From the NCBI GenBank assembly GCA_020724465.1, contig DYGX01000009.1, positions 124,001 through 188,000 on the forward strand: 64,000 bases of DNA, given 5' to 3'. The stretch is from Thermoflexus sp. Its GTDB lineage: Bacteria; Chloroflexota; Anaerolineae; Aggregatilineales; Aggregatilineaceae. Positions 50,454 to 59,082 of the stretch are shown here, one piece after another. Position 1 is the first letter of the stretch; the number at the start of each line of letters is the position of its first letter. A program made the position numbers and the translations under genes. The notes under the pieces are model-generated. The model ran no database searches and had not been told where the DNA came from. It saw nothing but the letters and a program-made list of their open reading frames with translations.

Positions 50454-52793
50454 GTGAAAACGATGAGCGATCCTGTCCGGCCCCAACGCTTGATTTCATG
50501 GCTGGCCCTGCTGGTGTTGTGCGGCGTTTTTCTGCTGCCGGTCGTGGCCTGGGCAACCGGCTCAAGCGTGATCGACCGGCAAATCGACGGGATGCACGTC
50601 ACCCTCTCGACCAGTGCGCGGTTGATTCTGCCGGGCCGCTGCGCGACCGTGCGCTGGAACGTGCGCGGTGCGGAGCAGATCACCCTTAACGAGGTGCCGG
50701 TCGCGCCGCAGGGCGAGTGGAGAGTTTGCCCGCAGGAGAGCACCGGATACAGCCTGACCCTGCTGCACCAGGACGGCCACCAGGCGCGCCAGAGCGTGTT
50801 TGTGCGCGTGCTGTTCACCACCGCCAACACCCGCCTGCTGGGCGCTGTGGTCGCGCTTTACCTGGTTGTCACTGTGCTGGCCGTCAGCTTTTTCGGCGAT
50901 CTCCCCATCCTCAGCCCGCGGCTACAGCGCCCGCGCCGCGCGGCGATAAGGGCCGGCACCGTCTTCGCCCGGTGGGTGCTCCAGCACCTGCAGCGCTCGG
51001 ATATTCGCCATGACGTCGAGCACATCACGGCTCTGGCGGTGCTGGCGGGCTTGCCGCTGCTCGTCCCAAGAAGCATGGGCTGGGAGCACTCTGGTCTCAT
51101 CGCCGCGATCTTTGTCAGCGGCGGCGTAGCGGTGATGCTCCACTGGGTGCGCAGCGCCCCGCCCGACGTCGTGACCCCTATCCGCGCGCGCCCTGGCCGG
51201 CTGATCGCAGCCGGAACGCTGCTGGCGCTCACTGCCGCGCTGGGTTTCTACATCCCCATGCGTGACCAGTTCTGGATAGGTGGCGACGAAATCCGCGTGC
51301 TGCAAAACGCGACCGAGGGCTGGTCGTCGGTTCCGGTCTTCGACCAGACGCAGGGCCGCCCGCTGACACCGCTGGTCGCCATCCTGGTCGGCTATCTGAC
51401 GCCGGACAACATCTTTGGTTTTCTGTGGATGGCCGCCGCGCTACGGTTCCTCAGCGGCGCGCTGGTCTTCGGCATCGTGCGGCTGTTGCTGCCGCACCAT
51501 CTGCTCCTGGCGCTGGCCGCCGGGCTGCTGTTCGTGATCAACCCGTCCGAGCCGACGCGGTTTATCGCGGTGCACATGCAGGGCTACAACGGCGTCGTGT
51601 TTCTGTCGCTCCTGGGGCTGTATCTCTACATCCGCTCGGCCAAGACTGGGCACCGGCTCCTGCTGGCGAGCGCGTGTGTGATGCTGCTGGCGAGCGTCCT
51701 GGTCGGTGAGGTGGCGCTCCCGGTAACCCTGCTCTGGCCGGGGCTGCTCTGGCTGGGCGCGCGCCGTCATCGGCTGACCTGGCTCTACGCCTGGGGAGCA
51801 ACCTTTGCGCTTGCCACCGCCCGGGTGCTGCAATTCCAACTCTCGGCAGAAGAAACCTACCAACGCAATCTGGTCGCCACCGCCTTCGCACCGGATGCCT
51901 GGATCGTGCAGTTCTTCCGGCAGCTTGGCGCGATCACGCGTTATCTGACGGTTTACCCGGCGTCGGCGCAGGACTGGGCCTTCGGCCTCGCGCTGGGGAT
52001 CATCGTGGCGGCAGGGCTGGTAGGCTTCGCCTGGACCAGCCAGGCCCGGCAGGTGCCAACACTGAGCCACAGGCAGATTGTCGCCGGCCTGGCGCTGGCG
52101 CTGGCCGGGATCGTGCTCGGTTTTCTGCCGCTGTTGACGGTGACCGGGATCCTGGGCAGTCTGCGCACACAGTTTCTGAGCGCTCCCGCGCAGGCCGTCT
52201 TCCTGGCATTGGTGCTGGCGTGGGTCGGTCAGCACGTTACCAGGCGCGCGCGGACAGTGTGGATCGCCGGGACTACCGGGCTGCTGGTGACCCTGGCGAC
52301 TGTGTCCGGCTTCTACACGCAAGCGCACCGGCCCGTCAACCCGCATGCCCGCTACGAGCACGCCGCCTGCATCGCGCACCAGATGCTCGAGCAGGTCCCT
52401 GCCGTGCAGCCTGACACAGTTGTGCTCTTTGTGCTGGACAACGGAGTCGACTCGCCGCTGGGTTGGAACTACTTTGCCTTCGAGCTGGCGCGCCATCTGT
52501 ACGGGGTCGAAGGCTATATGCTCAATTACACTGACTCGCTGGGCGTGCGCTACACGCTAAACCGCGCGGAAGTTGGGGAAGGCGCCTTTTTCGTGCCATA
52601 CCCGCTCGACCGGTACGTCGCTTTCCGGGTTCAGGGCGACGGCACGGCGCGCCTGCTCGACGAACTACCGCCCGCGATCCTGCCCGCCGACCCGGACGAC
52701 ACCGCCGGATACAATCCCCACGCCCGCATCATCCCCGGCGAGGCGCGCCCGCTGCGCTATCTGCACTGCCCGGTTGAGGCACCCGCGCGGTAA
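50454..52793 (+). CDS. Polytopic GT-C-like membrane protein (779 aa) with paired-Cys N-terminal domain
   Basis: The start is GTG 50454 or ATG 50463, neither with a strong ribosome site. A first helix (about 14-34) is followed by a small extracytoplasmic domain with Cys63 and Cys92 (LILPGRCATVRWNV to EWRVCPQ). About a dozen membrane helices follow and then a soluble C-terminal tail. A short loop FDQTQGRPLTPLV and FINPSEPTRFIAVHMQGYNG sit between helices, as in GT-C enzymes. The last gene of the GT2-GNAT run, it probably transfers a lipid-linked sugar outside the membrane. Its N-terminal domain matches that of the protein at 31170-33740. Confidence 0.8.
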   Translation: MKTMSDPVRPQRLISWLALLVLCGVFLLPVVAWATGSSVIDRQIDGMHVTLSTSARLILPGRCATVRWNVRGAEQITLNEVPVAPQGEWRVCPQESTGYSLTLLHQDGHQARQSVFVRVLFTTANTRLLGAVVALYLVVTVLAVSFFGDLPILSPRLQRPRRAAIRAGTVFARWVLQHLQRSDIRHDVEHITALAVLAGLPLLVPRSMGWEHSGLIAAIFVSGGVAVMLHWVRSAPPDVVTPIRARPGRLIAAGTLLALTAALGFYIPMRDQFWIGGDEIRVLQNATEGWSSVPVFDQTQGRPLTPLVAILVGYLTPDNIFGFLWMAAALRFLSGALVFGIVRLLLPHHLLLALAAGLLFVINPSEPTRFIAVHMQGYNGVVFLSLLGLYLYIRSAKTGHRLLLASACVMLLASVLVGEVALPVTLLWPGLLWLGARRHRLTWLYAWGATFALATARVLQFQLSAEETYQRNLVATAFAPDAWIVQFFRQLGAITRYLTVYPASAQDWAFGLALGIIVAAGLVGFAWTSQARQVPTLSHRQIVAGLALALAGIVLGFLPLLTVTGILGSLRTQFLSAPAQAVFLALVLAWVGQHVTRRARTVWIAGTTGLLVTLATVSGFYTQAHRPVNPHARYEHAACIAHQMLEQVPAVQPDTVVLFVLDNGVDSPLGWNYFAFELARHLYGVEGYMLNYTDSLGVRYTLNRAEVGEGAFFVPYPLDRYVAFRVQGDGTARLLDELPPAILPADPDDTAGYNPHARIIPGEARPLRYLHCPVEAPAR

Positions 52794-52832
52794 AAAAGGC
52801 GCGGGCGCGCCCTGCCACTTGAGCGCGCCCGC
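52792..52832 (-). terminator. Intrinsic terminator of the cytochrome c/membrane-protein unit
   Basis: On the minus strand the stem GCGGGCGCGC / GCGCGCCCGC (52832-52823 with 52810-52801, 12-nt loop) is followed by CC and six T (52797-52792). Stem and U-tract have the right order for leftward transcripts. It lies 50 bp beyond the last leftward gene and also abuts the stop of the rightward GT-C-like gene. Confidence 0.85.
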
Positions 52833-52884
52833 TGGCACTCAGGCTGATTGCTGCGCCAGCCGCCAACCGGGAGAACGGCGCAGG

Positions 52885-53400
52885 TCACATATACCGCGCG
52901 CTGGCCATCCCAACAAGCGAGATCACACTCAGGACGGTGGTTGACTGCATCGCGAAGGCGCTGCGAGCCTTCAGGCGCTGCACCTCGGCAACCAGCTCCG
53001 GTCGAGGATGTGGGTTACTCGCCATCAGACGATGCTGGACTGCATCGAGTCGCTTCATCGTCGGCCCGATCAGCAGCAGGCCGTCGAAGAAGGCGAGCAG
53101 CCCGGCGATTGCGCCGACGGTCAGCGTCAGCCCCGCAGCCGACTCCATCCAGTCGCGGTTGAAGCCGTCTGACACCCGCGTGTACAGCCACAGGCCGCTG
53201 ATGATAGTCAGCAGCGAGGCGAGCGGCATAAGCTGCGCGTAGCGCGTGTGCTTCTGCATGCCCTGCATGAAAGCGCCGCCGGTTGGCCCCAGAGCCGCTA
53301 CTGCCGGAACGATCACCAGCATCATCAGCAGGTCGGTCCCGACCCAGAATGAGCCGCTGAAGATGTGCACCAGGCGCAGGATGATCATCGTTTCGTCCAT
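52885..53400 (-). CDS. Four-helix membrane protein (DUF2269/CopD-like)
   Basis: A 171-residue integral membrane protein with four hydrophobic helices. The first helix carries LRLVHIFSGSFWVGTDLLMM, with the histidine and the G-x-x-W arrangement common in DUF2269/CopD-like proteins, which often act near haem or electron-transfer genes. It starts at ATG 53400, 20 nt after the cytochrome c stop, and is followed by a clear terminator, so the two genes form a unit. It may be a membrane partner of the cytochrome. No enzymatic motif is visible. Confidence 0.75.
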   Translation of the reverse strand: MDETMIILRLVHIFSGSFWVGTDLLMMLVIVPAVAALGPTGGAFMQGMQKHTRYAQLMPLASLLTIISGLWLYTRVSDGFNRDWMESAAGLTLTVGAIAGLLAFFDGLLLIGPTMKRLDAVQHRLMASNPHPRPELVAEVQRLKARSAFAMQSTTVLSVISLVGMASARYM

Positions 53401-53420
53401 GGTCCATGCTCCTTCCCGTC

Positions 53421-53831
53421 CTACAAGGTCAGCAGATAGGCGATCAAATCAGCAATCTGCTGCTGAGATAATCTCTTGTCATAATCGGACGGCATGGTAT
53501 TCGAGTAGCCCCGGACGACATACCGGGACGGCCGGATGATGCTGTAAAAGGTGTATACTGCGGGGTCTTCGTCCGGCACGCGCGCACCGGCAATCTGGCC
53601 GTATCCTGCCAGCGGCGGACCGGCGCGCCGCTCCGTGCCGGCCGCGTGGCAGGCCGAGCAGGCAGCCGCGCCGTTGACCGGCCGGTCGAACAGCGCCGCG
53701 CCGGGCGCCGCGTCTCCGGCAGGGAGATCGCCGTACGAGAACGAGATCGCATCCGGCGCGCAGCCCGCGCCGACCAGCAGCGCCAGCGCAAGCAGAGCCA
53801 GTCGGTTGATCCAGCAAGCCCTGTGTGACAT
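53421..53831 (-). CDS. Cytochrome c lipoprotein, monohaem
   Basis: A 136-residue exported protein from ATG 53831 (AGGGGGTG upstream). Lipobox VGAGC gives lipid-modified Cys24. The haem motif is Cys58-Ser-Ala-Cys61-His62, and Met113 in SNTMPSDY is the likely sixth ligand. The ending YDKRLSQQQIADLIAYLLTL is the usual C-terminal helix of class I cytochromes c. It should carry electrons at the outer face of the membrane. It is paired with a four-helix membrane protein. No oxidase genes are nearby, so its partner is unclear. Confidence 0.92.
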   Translation of the reverse strand: MSHRACWINRLALLALALLVGAGCAPDAISFSYGDLPAGDAAPGAALFDRPVNGAAACSACHAAGTERRAGPPLAGYGQIAGARVPDEDPAVYTFYSIIRPSRYVVRGYSNTMPSDYDKRLSQQQIADLIAYLLTL

Positions 53832-54046
53832 GGCGCGCACCCCCTGTCGGTCCAGATGCCAGCCCTCGGACATGCGAGGACGATCCGGCCACCGGGCGCG
53901 GGAAACGCCGCGCCGTCCCGTCTCTCAGCACTTGATGGTTGTATTATCGGACGGAATAAACGCCGTGTATATCGCTCTGAGCATGATTCGAGAGGGAGAG
54001 GCGAGTTATTTCGCGCCGACAACAGGCCAATTAGCAAAAGCCGGAA

Positions 54047-54052
54047 TATAAT
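54047..54052 (+). promoter_or_regulatory. Candidate -10 element (TATAAT) for the epimerase gene
   Basis: A perfect TATAAT 70 bp upstream of the epimerase ATG, within an AT-rich part of the divergent region shared with the cytochrome c gene. No strong -35 is seen at the proper spacing. Confidence 0.4.
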
Positions 54053-54122
54053 CTCCGACCGTGCATAACGCGGCGGAGAGCGGGCACATCCGCGCAGCCG
54101 TCATCCTTCCGAGGGGGACACC

Positions 54123-55142
54123 ATGCAACAATTCACGCTGGTCAACGCCAACGGCATCGAGGTCACAATCACATCCTATGGGGGCGCGATCACCTCGCTG
54201 CGCGTGCCGGATCGTCACGGCACGCCGGCGAATGTCGTCTTGGGCTACGAGACGCTTGAGCAGTACGCGGCGAATCCGCTCTACTTTGGCTGCATCACGG
54301 GGCGCTGCGCCAACCGGATTGCCGGCGGCCGGTTCACGCTCGATGGGCGCGAGTACACCCTGCCGCTGAACGACGGGCCGAACTCATTGCATGGCGGCCA
54401 TGCCGGGTTCGATAAGCGCGTCTGGCGCGCCGGCGCGATCAACGGCCAGGGACGGAGCGGGGTGACGCTGTCGTACCTCAGCCCGGACGGCGAAGAAGGC
54501 TACCCCGGCAACCTGGACGTGACGGTTACCTACACGCTCACCGATGCCAACGAGATCCGCATCGACTACCGCGCTACGACCGATCAGCCGACCATCGTGA
54601 ACCTGACCAACCATTCATATTTCAATCTCGCCGGCGAGGGCAGCGGCCCGGTTTACGATCACATCCTGATGATCAATGCCGACCGTTATACGCCGGTCAA
54701 CGACAACCTGATTCCGACCGGCGAGCTGGCGCCGGTCAACGGCACGCCGTTCGACTTCCGTCTGCCGAAAGTGATCGGCGCGGGCGTGCGCGGGCCGCAC
54801 CCGCAGATCGCGCGCGGGCGCGGCTACGATCACAACTGGGTGCTCAACCGGCCCGCACCCGACGACAGCTCGCTGCTGCTGGCCGCCCGCCTGTACGAAC
54901 CCCGCTCGGGACGCCTGCTCGAAGTCTGGACCACCGAGCCGGGCATCCAGTTCTATTCCGGCAACTTCCTGGATGGCACGGTTTCCGGCCCCAGCGGGCG
55001 CGCCTATCGCCAGGGCGACGGGCTGGCGCTCGAGACCCAGCACTTCCCGGATGCGCCCAACCAGCCGCACTTCCCAAGCGTGGTCCTGCGGCCCGGCGAG
55101 ACATACCAGTCCACGACCGTCTACCGCTTCCTGACCGACTGA
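54123..55142 (+). CDS. galM: Aldose 1-epimerase (mutarotase)
   Basis: A 339-residue GalM-family enzyme that interconverts alpha and beta anomers of aldoses. Signature elements: GITGRCANRI-like FGCITGRCANRIAGGRF, NDGPNSLHGG (first catalytic His), NLTNHSYFNLAG (second His) and the glutamate-containing ALETQHFPDAPN near the end. No signal peptide. It lies alone between divergent and convergent neighbours, with GAGGGGGA just before the ATG. It would speed entry of sugars released by the window's glycosidases into kinase pathways. Confidence 0.94.
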   Translation: MQQFTLVNANGIEVTITSYGGAITSLRVPDRHGTPANVVLGYETLEQYAANPLYFGCITGRCANRIAGGRFTLDGREYTLPLNDGPNSLHGGHAGFDKRVWRAGAINGQGRSGVTLSYLSPDGEEGYPGNLDVTVTYTLTDANEIRIDYRATTDQPTIVNLTNHSYFNLAGEGSGPVYDHILMINADRYTPVNDNLIPTGELAPVNGTPFDFRLPKVIGAGVRGPHPQIARGRGYDHNWVLNRPAPDDSSLLLAARLYEPRSGRLLEVWTTEPGIQFYSGNFLDGTVSGPSGRAYRQGDGLALETQHFPDAPNQPHFPSVVLRPGETYQSTTVYRFLTD

Positions 55143-55152
55143 GCCACCGGGA

Positions 55153-56844
55153 TCACGCCGCGCCGGGTGGCTCTTGCGCCTCAAGCAGCCACAGGTTGCC
55201 GTCGCGCGCGTTCTGGAAGGCGATCGCCCGCCCGTCGGGCGAGACGGACCAGTCGCCGTTGGCGATGGTGAACGGCATCGTCTGCGGATCGCTGAGCGGC
55301 ATCGATTCCCCGCTGGGCACGTGATAGAAGTTCAACTGCTGGATATCGGTGTCCGGGTCGAAGGTGATGCAGAAGACGCTCTCGGAGTCACGCCAGCGGT
55401 AGTCTCCGAACCAGGGCAGCTTCTGAGGCACAGCGCCCGGCGCGATCTCCAGCGCAAAAGCGCCGTCGGCAGCCGGATCCGGGTTGAACGTGCTGAAAAA
55501 GATAACCCGCTGACCGCCCGGCGCCACCTGCAGATTGCGAATGCTGTGCCAGACGCCCAGCCGGTAGGCAGCGCCGTCGAAGACGTTGACGACCGACAAG
55601 CTGCTGTAGCGGCCCGGCATCTGCTCGCGCTCGGTGACGAGCAGGTGACTGCTATCCAGCCAGCGGGCGCTCGTGCTCTGGCCCTGCCCGGTCCACACGG
55701 CGTGATTCAGCGCGCCGTCCAGCGAGGCCACGTAGACCGCTCGCCGTCCGCCGTCAGCGTCCATCCACATCACAAGCCGGTTATCCGGGCTGAGGCTGGG
55801 CAGCGCGTCGGGGATCGACAGCACCCACTCCACGCCGTCCGCTAGGCGGCGCACGATGGTACGATCGCGCTCGTAGATCAGCTCGTGGGTGCCGTCCGCC
55901 GAAAGAATCGGGGGCGGCGCGCTCTGCACCAGGACCGCGCGCAACGGATTGAAGGCGATCTCATAGACACCGGCAAGCTGCCCGTCCGGCCCGTCCATGA
56001 ACATCAGCCGGTTGGTCTCGCCCGGATGCCACCACACCCCGGCGCAGCAGCCGCCGCTGCCGATCTGGCGCAGCGTCCAGGCGGGGCTGACCGGCGTGAA
56101 GGGGCGCTGAGGCGGCGGGGCAATCTGCACGCTGCGCGCGGCAGGGGTTGGCCACGTCTGCGCGTAATCGTTCAGGCGCCGCCCGCCAAAGACAACCTCA
56201 GGTTGGTCTTCCAGGCTGATCCAGCGGCGCGGCGCGGTCAGGTCGCGCTGGAAGACCGGGCGCAGCCGCGAGTCCATCCCCAGCAGGCTGTGCCACGGCG
56301 CGTCGATGGTCAGGATCGGGTTGTACGCGATGCGCTGGTCGCGCGAGCGGACCTCGAAGTGCAGGTGCGGCCGGCTTTCGCACGTTTCGTCCGGGTCGCC
56401 GGACAGGGCAACTACCTCGCCCTGCCGGACTGCCTGCCCCTCGACCAGCGCGGGCCGCTCCAGAAGATGTCCGTATAGCACCGACAGTCCAAGCTCAGGG
56501 AAGTCCAGCGTCAGGTTGTGAGGCGCGGACCCCCGGTACGGGTTATCCACCGAGCCGACCACGCCGTCCGCCACGGCCACCAGCGGCGTACCGCACGGCA
56601 TGGAGATGTCAATGCCAAAGTGGAGATATTGCCCGGCGGAGTACTGCCGCGCGCCAGAGACAAACGCGCCGGTCGTATTGCCGTAGGGCTGACCGAGCAG
56701 CCAGGTCGACGGACCGGGCGGACCGGCCACAGGCATGATAAACGGTTTGGAGTCCGGCGCAGGCCCCGGTCCCTGAGCATGGCCGGTCGCCGCGCCGGCA
56801 AGCAGTATCACCAGCAGCAGCGCCAGAAAGCGACCGCCCCTCAC
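55153..56844 (-). CDS. Secreted M23 (LytM-like) peptidase fused to a propeller-like C-terminal region
   Basis: A 563-residue exported protein from GTG 56844, 16 nt after the dienelactone hydrolase stop. A signal peptide (FLALLLVILLAGAATGHAQ) is followed by an M23 domain at about 30-180. The zinc ligands are in YLHFGIDIS (HxxxD) and RPHLHFEV (HxH), so it should cut peptidoglycan cross-bridges. Residues about 240-560 form Trp/Asp-rich repeats, for example NRLVMWMDADGGRRAVYVAS and WSVSPDGRAIAFQNARDGNLWL. These resemble a TolB/WD40-like beta-propeller. The fusion may place the peptidase on a wall partner. It forms a unit with the hydrolase upstream. Confidence 0.87.
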   Translation of the reverse strand: MRGGRFLALLLVILLAGAATGHAQGPGPAPDSKPFIMPVAGPPGPSTWLLGQPYGNTTGAFVSGARQYSAGQYLHFGIDISMPCGTPLVAVADGVVGSVDNPYRGSAPHNLTLDFPELGLSVLYGHLLERPALVEGQAVRQGEVVALSGDPDETCESRPHLHFEVRSRDQRIAYNPILTIDAPWHSLLGMDSRLRPVFQRDLTAPRRWISLEDQPEVVFGGRRLNDYAQTWPTPAARSVQIAPPPQRPFTPVSPAWTLRQIGSGGCCAGVWWHPGETNRLMFMDGPDGQLAGVYEIAFNPLRAVLVQSAPPPILSADGTHELIYERDRTIVRRLADGVEWVLSIPDALPSLSPDNRLVMWMDADGGRRAVYVASLDGALNHAVWTGQGQSTSARWLDSSHLLVTEREQMPGRYSSLSVVNVFDGAAYRLGVWHSIRNLQVAPGGQRVIFFSTFNPDPAADGAFALEIAPGAVPQKLPWFGDYRWRDSESVFCITFDPDTDIQQLNFYHVPSGESMPLSDPQTMPFTIANGDWSVSPDGRAIAFQNARDGNLWLLEAQEPPGAA

Positions 56845-56860
56845 CTGTCCTGCACCTGCC

Positions 56861-57613
56861 TTACGAGGCTGCACCCAGCTTGCGTTCGAAGAACGAAACC
56901 ATCTGCTCGAAAGCATCCTGCGCGACTTCATCCTGGCGAAGCTGGCCGTTTGCCAGCATGAAACCGTGCGGCTCGCCAAAGTAGACTTTCAGCTCAAAAT
57001 ACTTGCCCGCCTCGGTCAGCGCATTGGCGTAGCCGTAGATCTCGCCGATCGGGCTGGGCTGGTCCGCAGTGCCGTGAATCATCAGCATCGGCGCCCGAAG
57101 CTGATCGATCAGATCGGCAGGCGCGGGGTCGCCCCGGAAGGGGAACCCATACCAGGCCACGCCGGCAGCAAATTCCTGGATCTGCGGCAGGAACAACATC
57201 GTGTAGCGCCCGCCCGCGCAGAAGCCCGTCAGGCCCAGACGCGCCGGGTCCACATCCTCGCGCGCGCTGAGGAACGCGACGCTGTCGTGCAGAAGCTGCT
57301 CAACAGTCGCGTCCGAGGGGCTTTCCTCAAACGTCTGCCACCCGACGGCCAGCACCACAAAACCGCGCGCCGCGAACGCATCCGTCATCGTGCGGTAGCC
57401 TTCTTCGAGGCCGCGGAACGAATGAATCAACACGATCCCAGGATACGGCCCGCCCTCGCTGGGCGCCGCCAGATAGGACGCATATGCCCGGCCGTTGCTC
57501 TCAACCTCGACGTCCATACTCGTCACATCCAGTCCTTCGGGTCCTTGTGCCAGCGCCGCGCCCGGCAGCATCAGCAGCGCGCAGCCCAGCAGCGAAGCGA
57601 TCACTCGTTTCAT
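56861..57613 (-). CDS. Secreted dienelactone-hydrolase-family protein
   Basis: A 250-residue alpha/beta hydrolase with a signal peptide ending ALAQ. The dienelactone-hydrolase triad is complete: Cys132 in GFCAGGRY, Asp184 in IHGTADQPSP and His216 in GEPHGFM. Cysteine as nucleophile is typical of this family, which opens lactones or esters. Export is less common and suggests an extracellular ester substrate. ATG 57613 has AGGAGG about 5 nt upstream. An AT-rich leader (57630-57662) probably holds its promoter. It is followed by the M23 peptidase gene. Confidence 0.9.
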   Translation of the reverse strand: MKRVIASLLGCALLMLPGAALAQGPEGLDVTSMDVEVESNGRAYASYLAAPSEGGPYPGIVLIHSFRGLEEGYRTMTDAFAARGFVVLAVGWQTFEESPSDATVEQLLHDSVAFLSAREDVDPARLGLTGFCAGGRYTMLFLPQIQEFAAGVAWYGFPFRGDPAPADLIDQLRAPMLMIHGTADQPSPIGEIYGYANALTEAGKYFELKVYFGEPHGFMLANGQLRQDEVAQDAFEQMVSFFERKLGAAS

Positions 57614-57728
57614 CGGGCCCTCCTGTTTCCGACATTAATTTCATAGTATTTTAATTTAACTTCCCCCTGCGACGAGATTTACTCATTGTTCTCTAATATC
57701 CGGTTTCAGGCGGCGTGCCCGACGCGAA

Positions 57729-57748
57729 AGCGGGCGTTTTCGCCCGCT
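57729..57748 (-). terminator. Tetraloop hairpin after the kinase gene
   Basis: On the minus strand AGCGGGCG-AAAA-CGCCCGCT forms an 8-bp stem with a 4-nt loop about 40 nt after the kinase stop. It is followed by only two T, so it is a weak terminator or a 3'-end stabiliser for the mannosidase-kinase operon. Confidence 0.6.
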
Positions 57749-57786
57749 CCGAGATGATGGCTCTGCCGGCGCAGTCGCCCGCAATG

Positions 57787-59082
57787 TCACTGCGCTTTGA
57801 GGTGCTCCAGCGCCAGCTCGAAGAACTCCGGACTGCCGAAGCTGCCGGATTTGAGCACGAGCAGCAGCGGTGGATCGGTCAGCGACAGGCAGGACGGCAG
57901 GCCCGGCTGGATCTCCTTCCAAATGCGCAGGCCGGAGATCCCCAGCCGCTGTGAGACGGCGTTCGAAGTTTCGCCCCCGGCGACCAGCAGACGGTTCAGC
58001 CCGGTCTGCGCGATCACCTGCGCCACGACTTCGGCCAGCGCAGCCGACACCCCGCGCGAGACATCCCTTGGCGACAGCCCGCGGCGCGCGCCCTCGGCCC
58101 GCACAGCGGCGACGCCCGCTTCTGAGTTCGACGTGTGCAGCAGCGCGTCTATGCCGGCGCGCAGCGTCCCCACCACGCGCTCGGTCAGCTCCGCCAGCGC
58201 CGGCGCGCGCCGGTCCGGGTCGAACAGCGCCAGCGGATCCAGCTCGAAAGCCGGAACGCCGCGCGCCTGCAGGTGCTCGATCTGGGCTGCCGTTTGCGGC
58301 ATCAGGCTGCCCGCTGCGCACAGCACGCCCAACCCCGCCACCGGCGGCGGCGCGCTGATCGCCTGCGGCGCCGGTCGCACACCCCAGGCCGCCGGAAGTT
58401 CCTCGGCGATCGCGGAGCTTCCGCACAGGACCGTGCAGTCGTGCGCGGCGCGGGCAATGATCGCCAGCGAATTCTGATCGACCACGTCGAGGATGACGTA
58501 ATTCCAGCGCGTGCGGGCTGCGTCGATGGCGGCGCGCAGCGCGTCCGGCCCCTGCTCGACGACGGTGTGATCGATCAGGCCAACCGAGCGCCGGGTCTGC
58601 GCCTGCAAGATCTCCACCAGGTTCGAGCGGCGCATGGGGTGAACCGGGTCGTTGCGAAACTCCGAGTCTTCCAGCTTCTTGCCGTGCACGTAATGAATAC
58701 CGTTGATTGTCTGCCGCCCGTTCTTGGGGAAGCCCAGCACCACCACCGCGAAGTCCTGCCCCAGCGCATCGAGCATGGCGTCGAACTCCGCGCCGATGTT
58801 GCCGCGAAAGACCGAGCAGGTCTTGTTGTGAAACTGCGTGCAGCCCGCCGCCTGCAGATCGCGTGTGGCGGCGAAAACCTTCTGGTAGGCGACATCGGGC
58901 GGGTCCAGGCGCGAATTCGTGTCCAGAATCGCGATATCCGGCGCGCCGGCGCCACCCAGGACGTGCGCCAGCGACCCTGGCCCGGCGTAGGCATAGACGT
59001 GCACCAGCAGGCCAGACTTGGCGAACATGATGCCGATGTCGTTCGCGCCGGTGATGTCGTCGGCCACCACGCCCATGATCAT
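57787..59082 (-). CDS. Four-carbon-acid-sugar kinase family protein (DUF1537/OtnK-like)
   Basis: A 431-residue kinase. The N-terminal substrate domain starts VVADDITGANDIGIMFAKSG, in which the DDxTGA motif is diagnostic. The C-terminal nucleotide-binding domain contains VAGGETSNAVSQRLGI and LVLKSGSFGSPEFF. The family phosphorylates C4 acid sugars such as 3-oxo-tetronate, and also 3-oxo-isoapionate in OiaK. I start at ATG 59082, which overlaps the aldolase stop as ATGA, not at the GTG 12 nt upstream. Pairing with a class II aldolase-type decarboxylase is the normal OtnK-OtnC arrangement. The dehydrogenase and isomerase partners are not seen here. Confidence 0.9.
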   Translation of the reverse strand: MIMGVVADDITGANDIGIMFAKSGLLVHVYAYAGPGSLAHVLGGAGAPDIAILDTNSRLDPPDVAYQKVFAATRDLQAAGCTQFHNKTCSVFRGNIGAEFDAMLDALGQDFAVVVLGFPKNGRQTINGIHYVHGKKLEDSEFRNDPVHPMRRSNLVEILQAQTRRSVGLIDHTVVEQGPDALRAAIDAARTRWNYVILDVVDQNSLAIIARAAHDCTVLCGSSAIAEELPAAWGVRPAPQAISAPPPVAGLGVLCAAGSLMPQTAAQIEHLQARGVPAFELDPLALFDPDRRAPALAELTERVVGTLRAGIDALLHTSNSEAGVAAVRAEGARRGLSPRDVSRGVSAALAEVVAQVIAQTGLNRLLVAGGETSNAVSQRLGISGLRIWKEIQPGLPSCLSLTDPPLLLVLKSGSFGSPEFFELALEHLKAQ

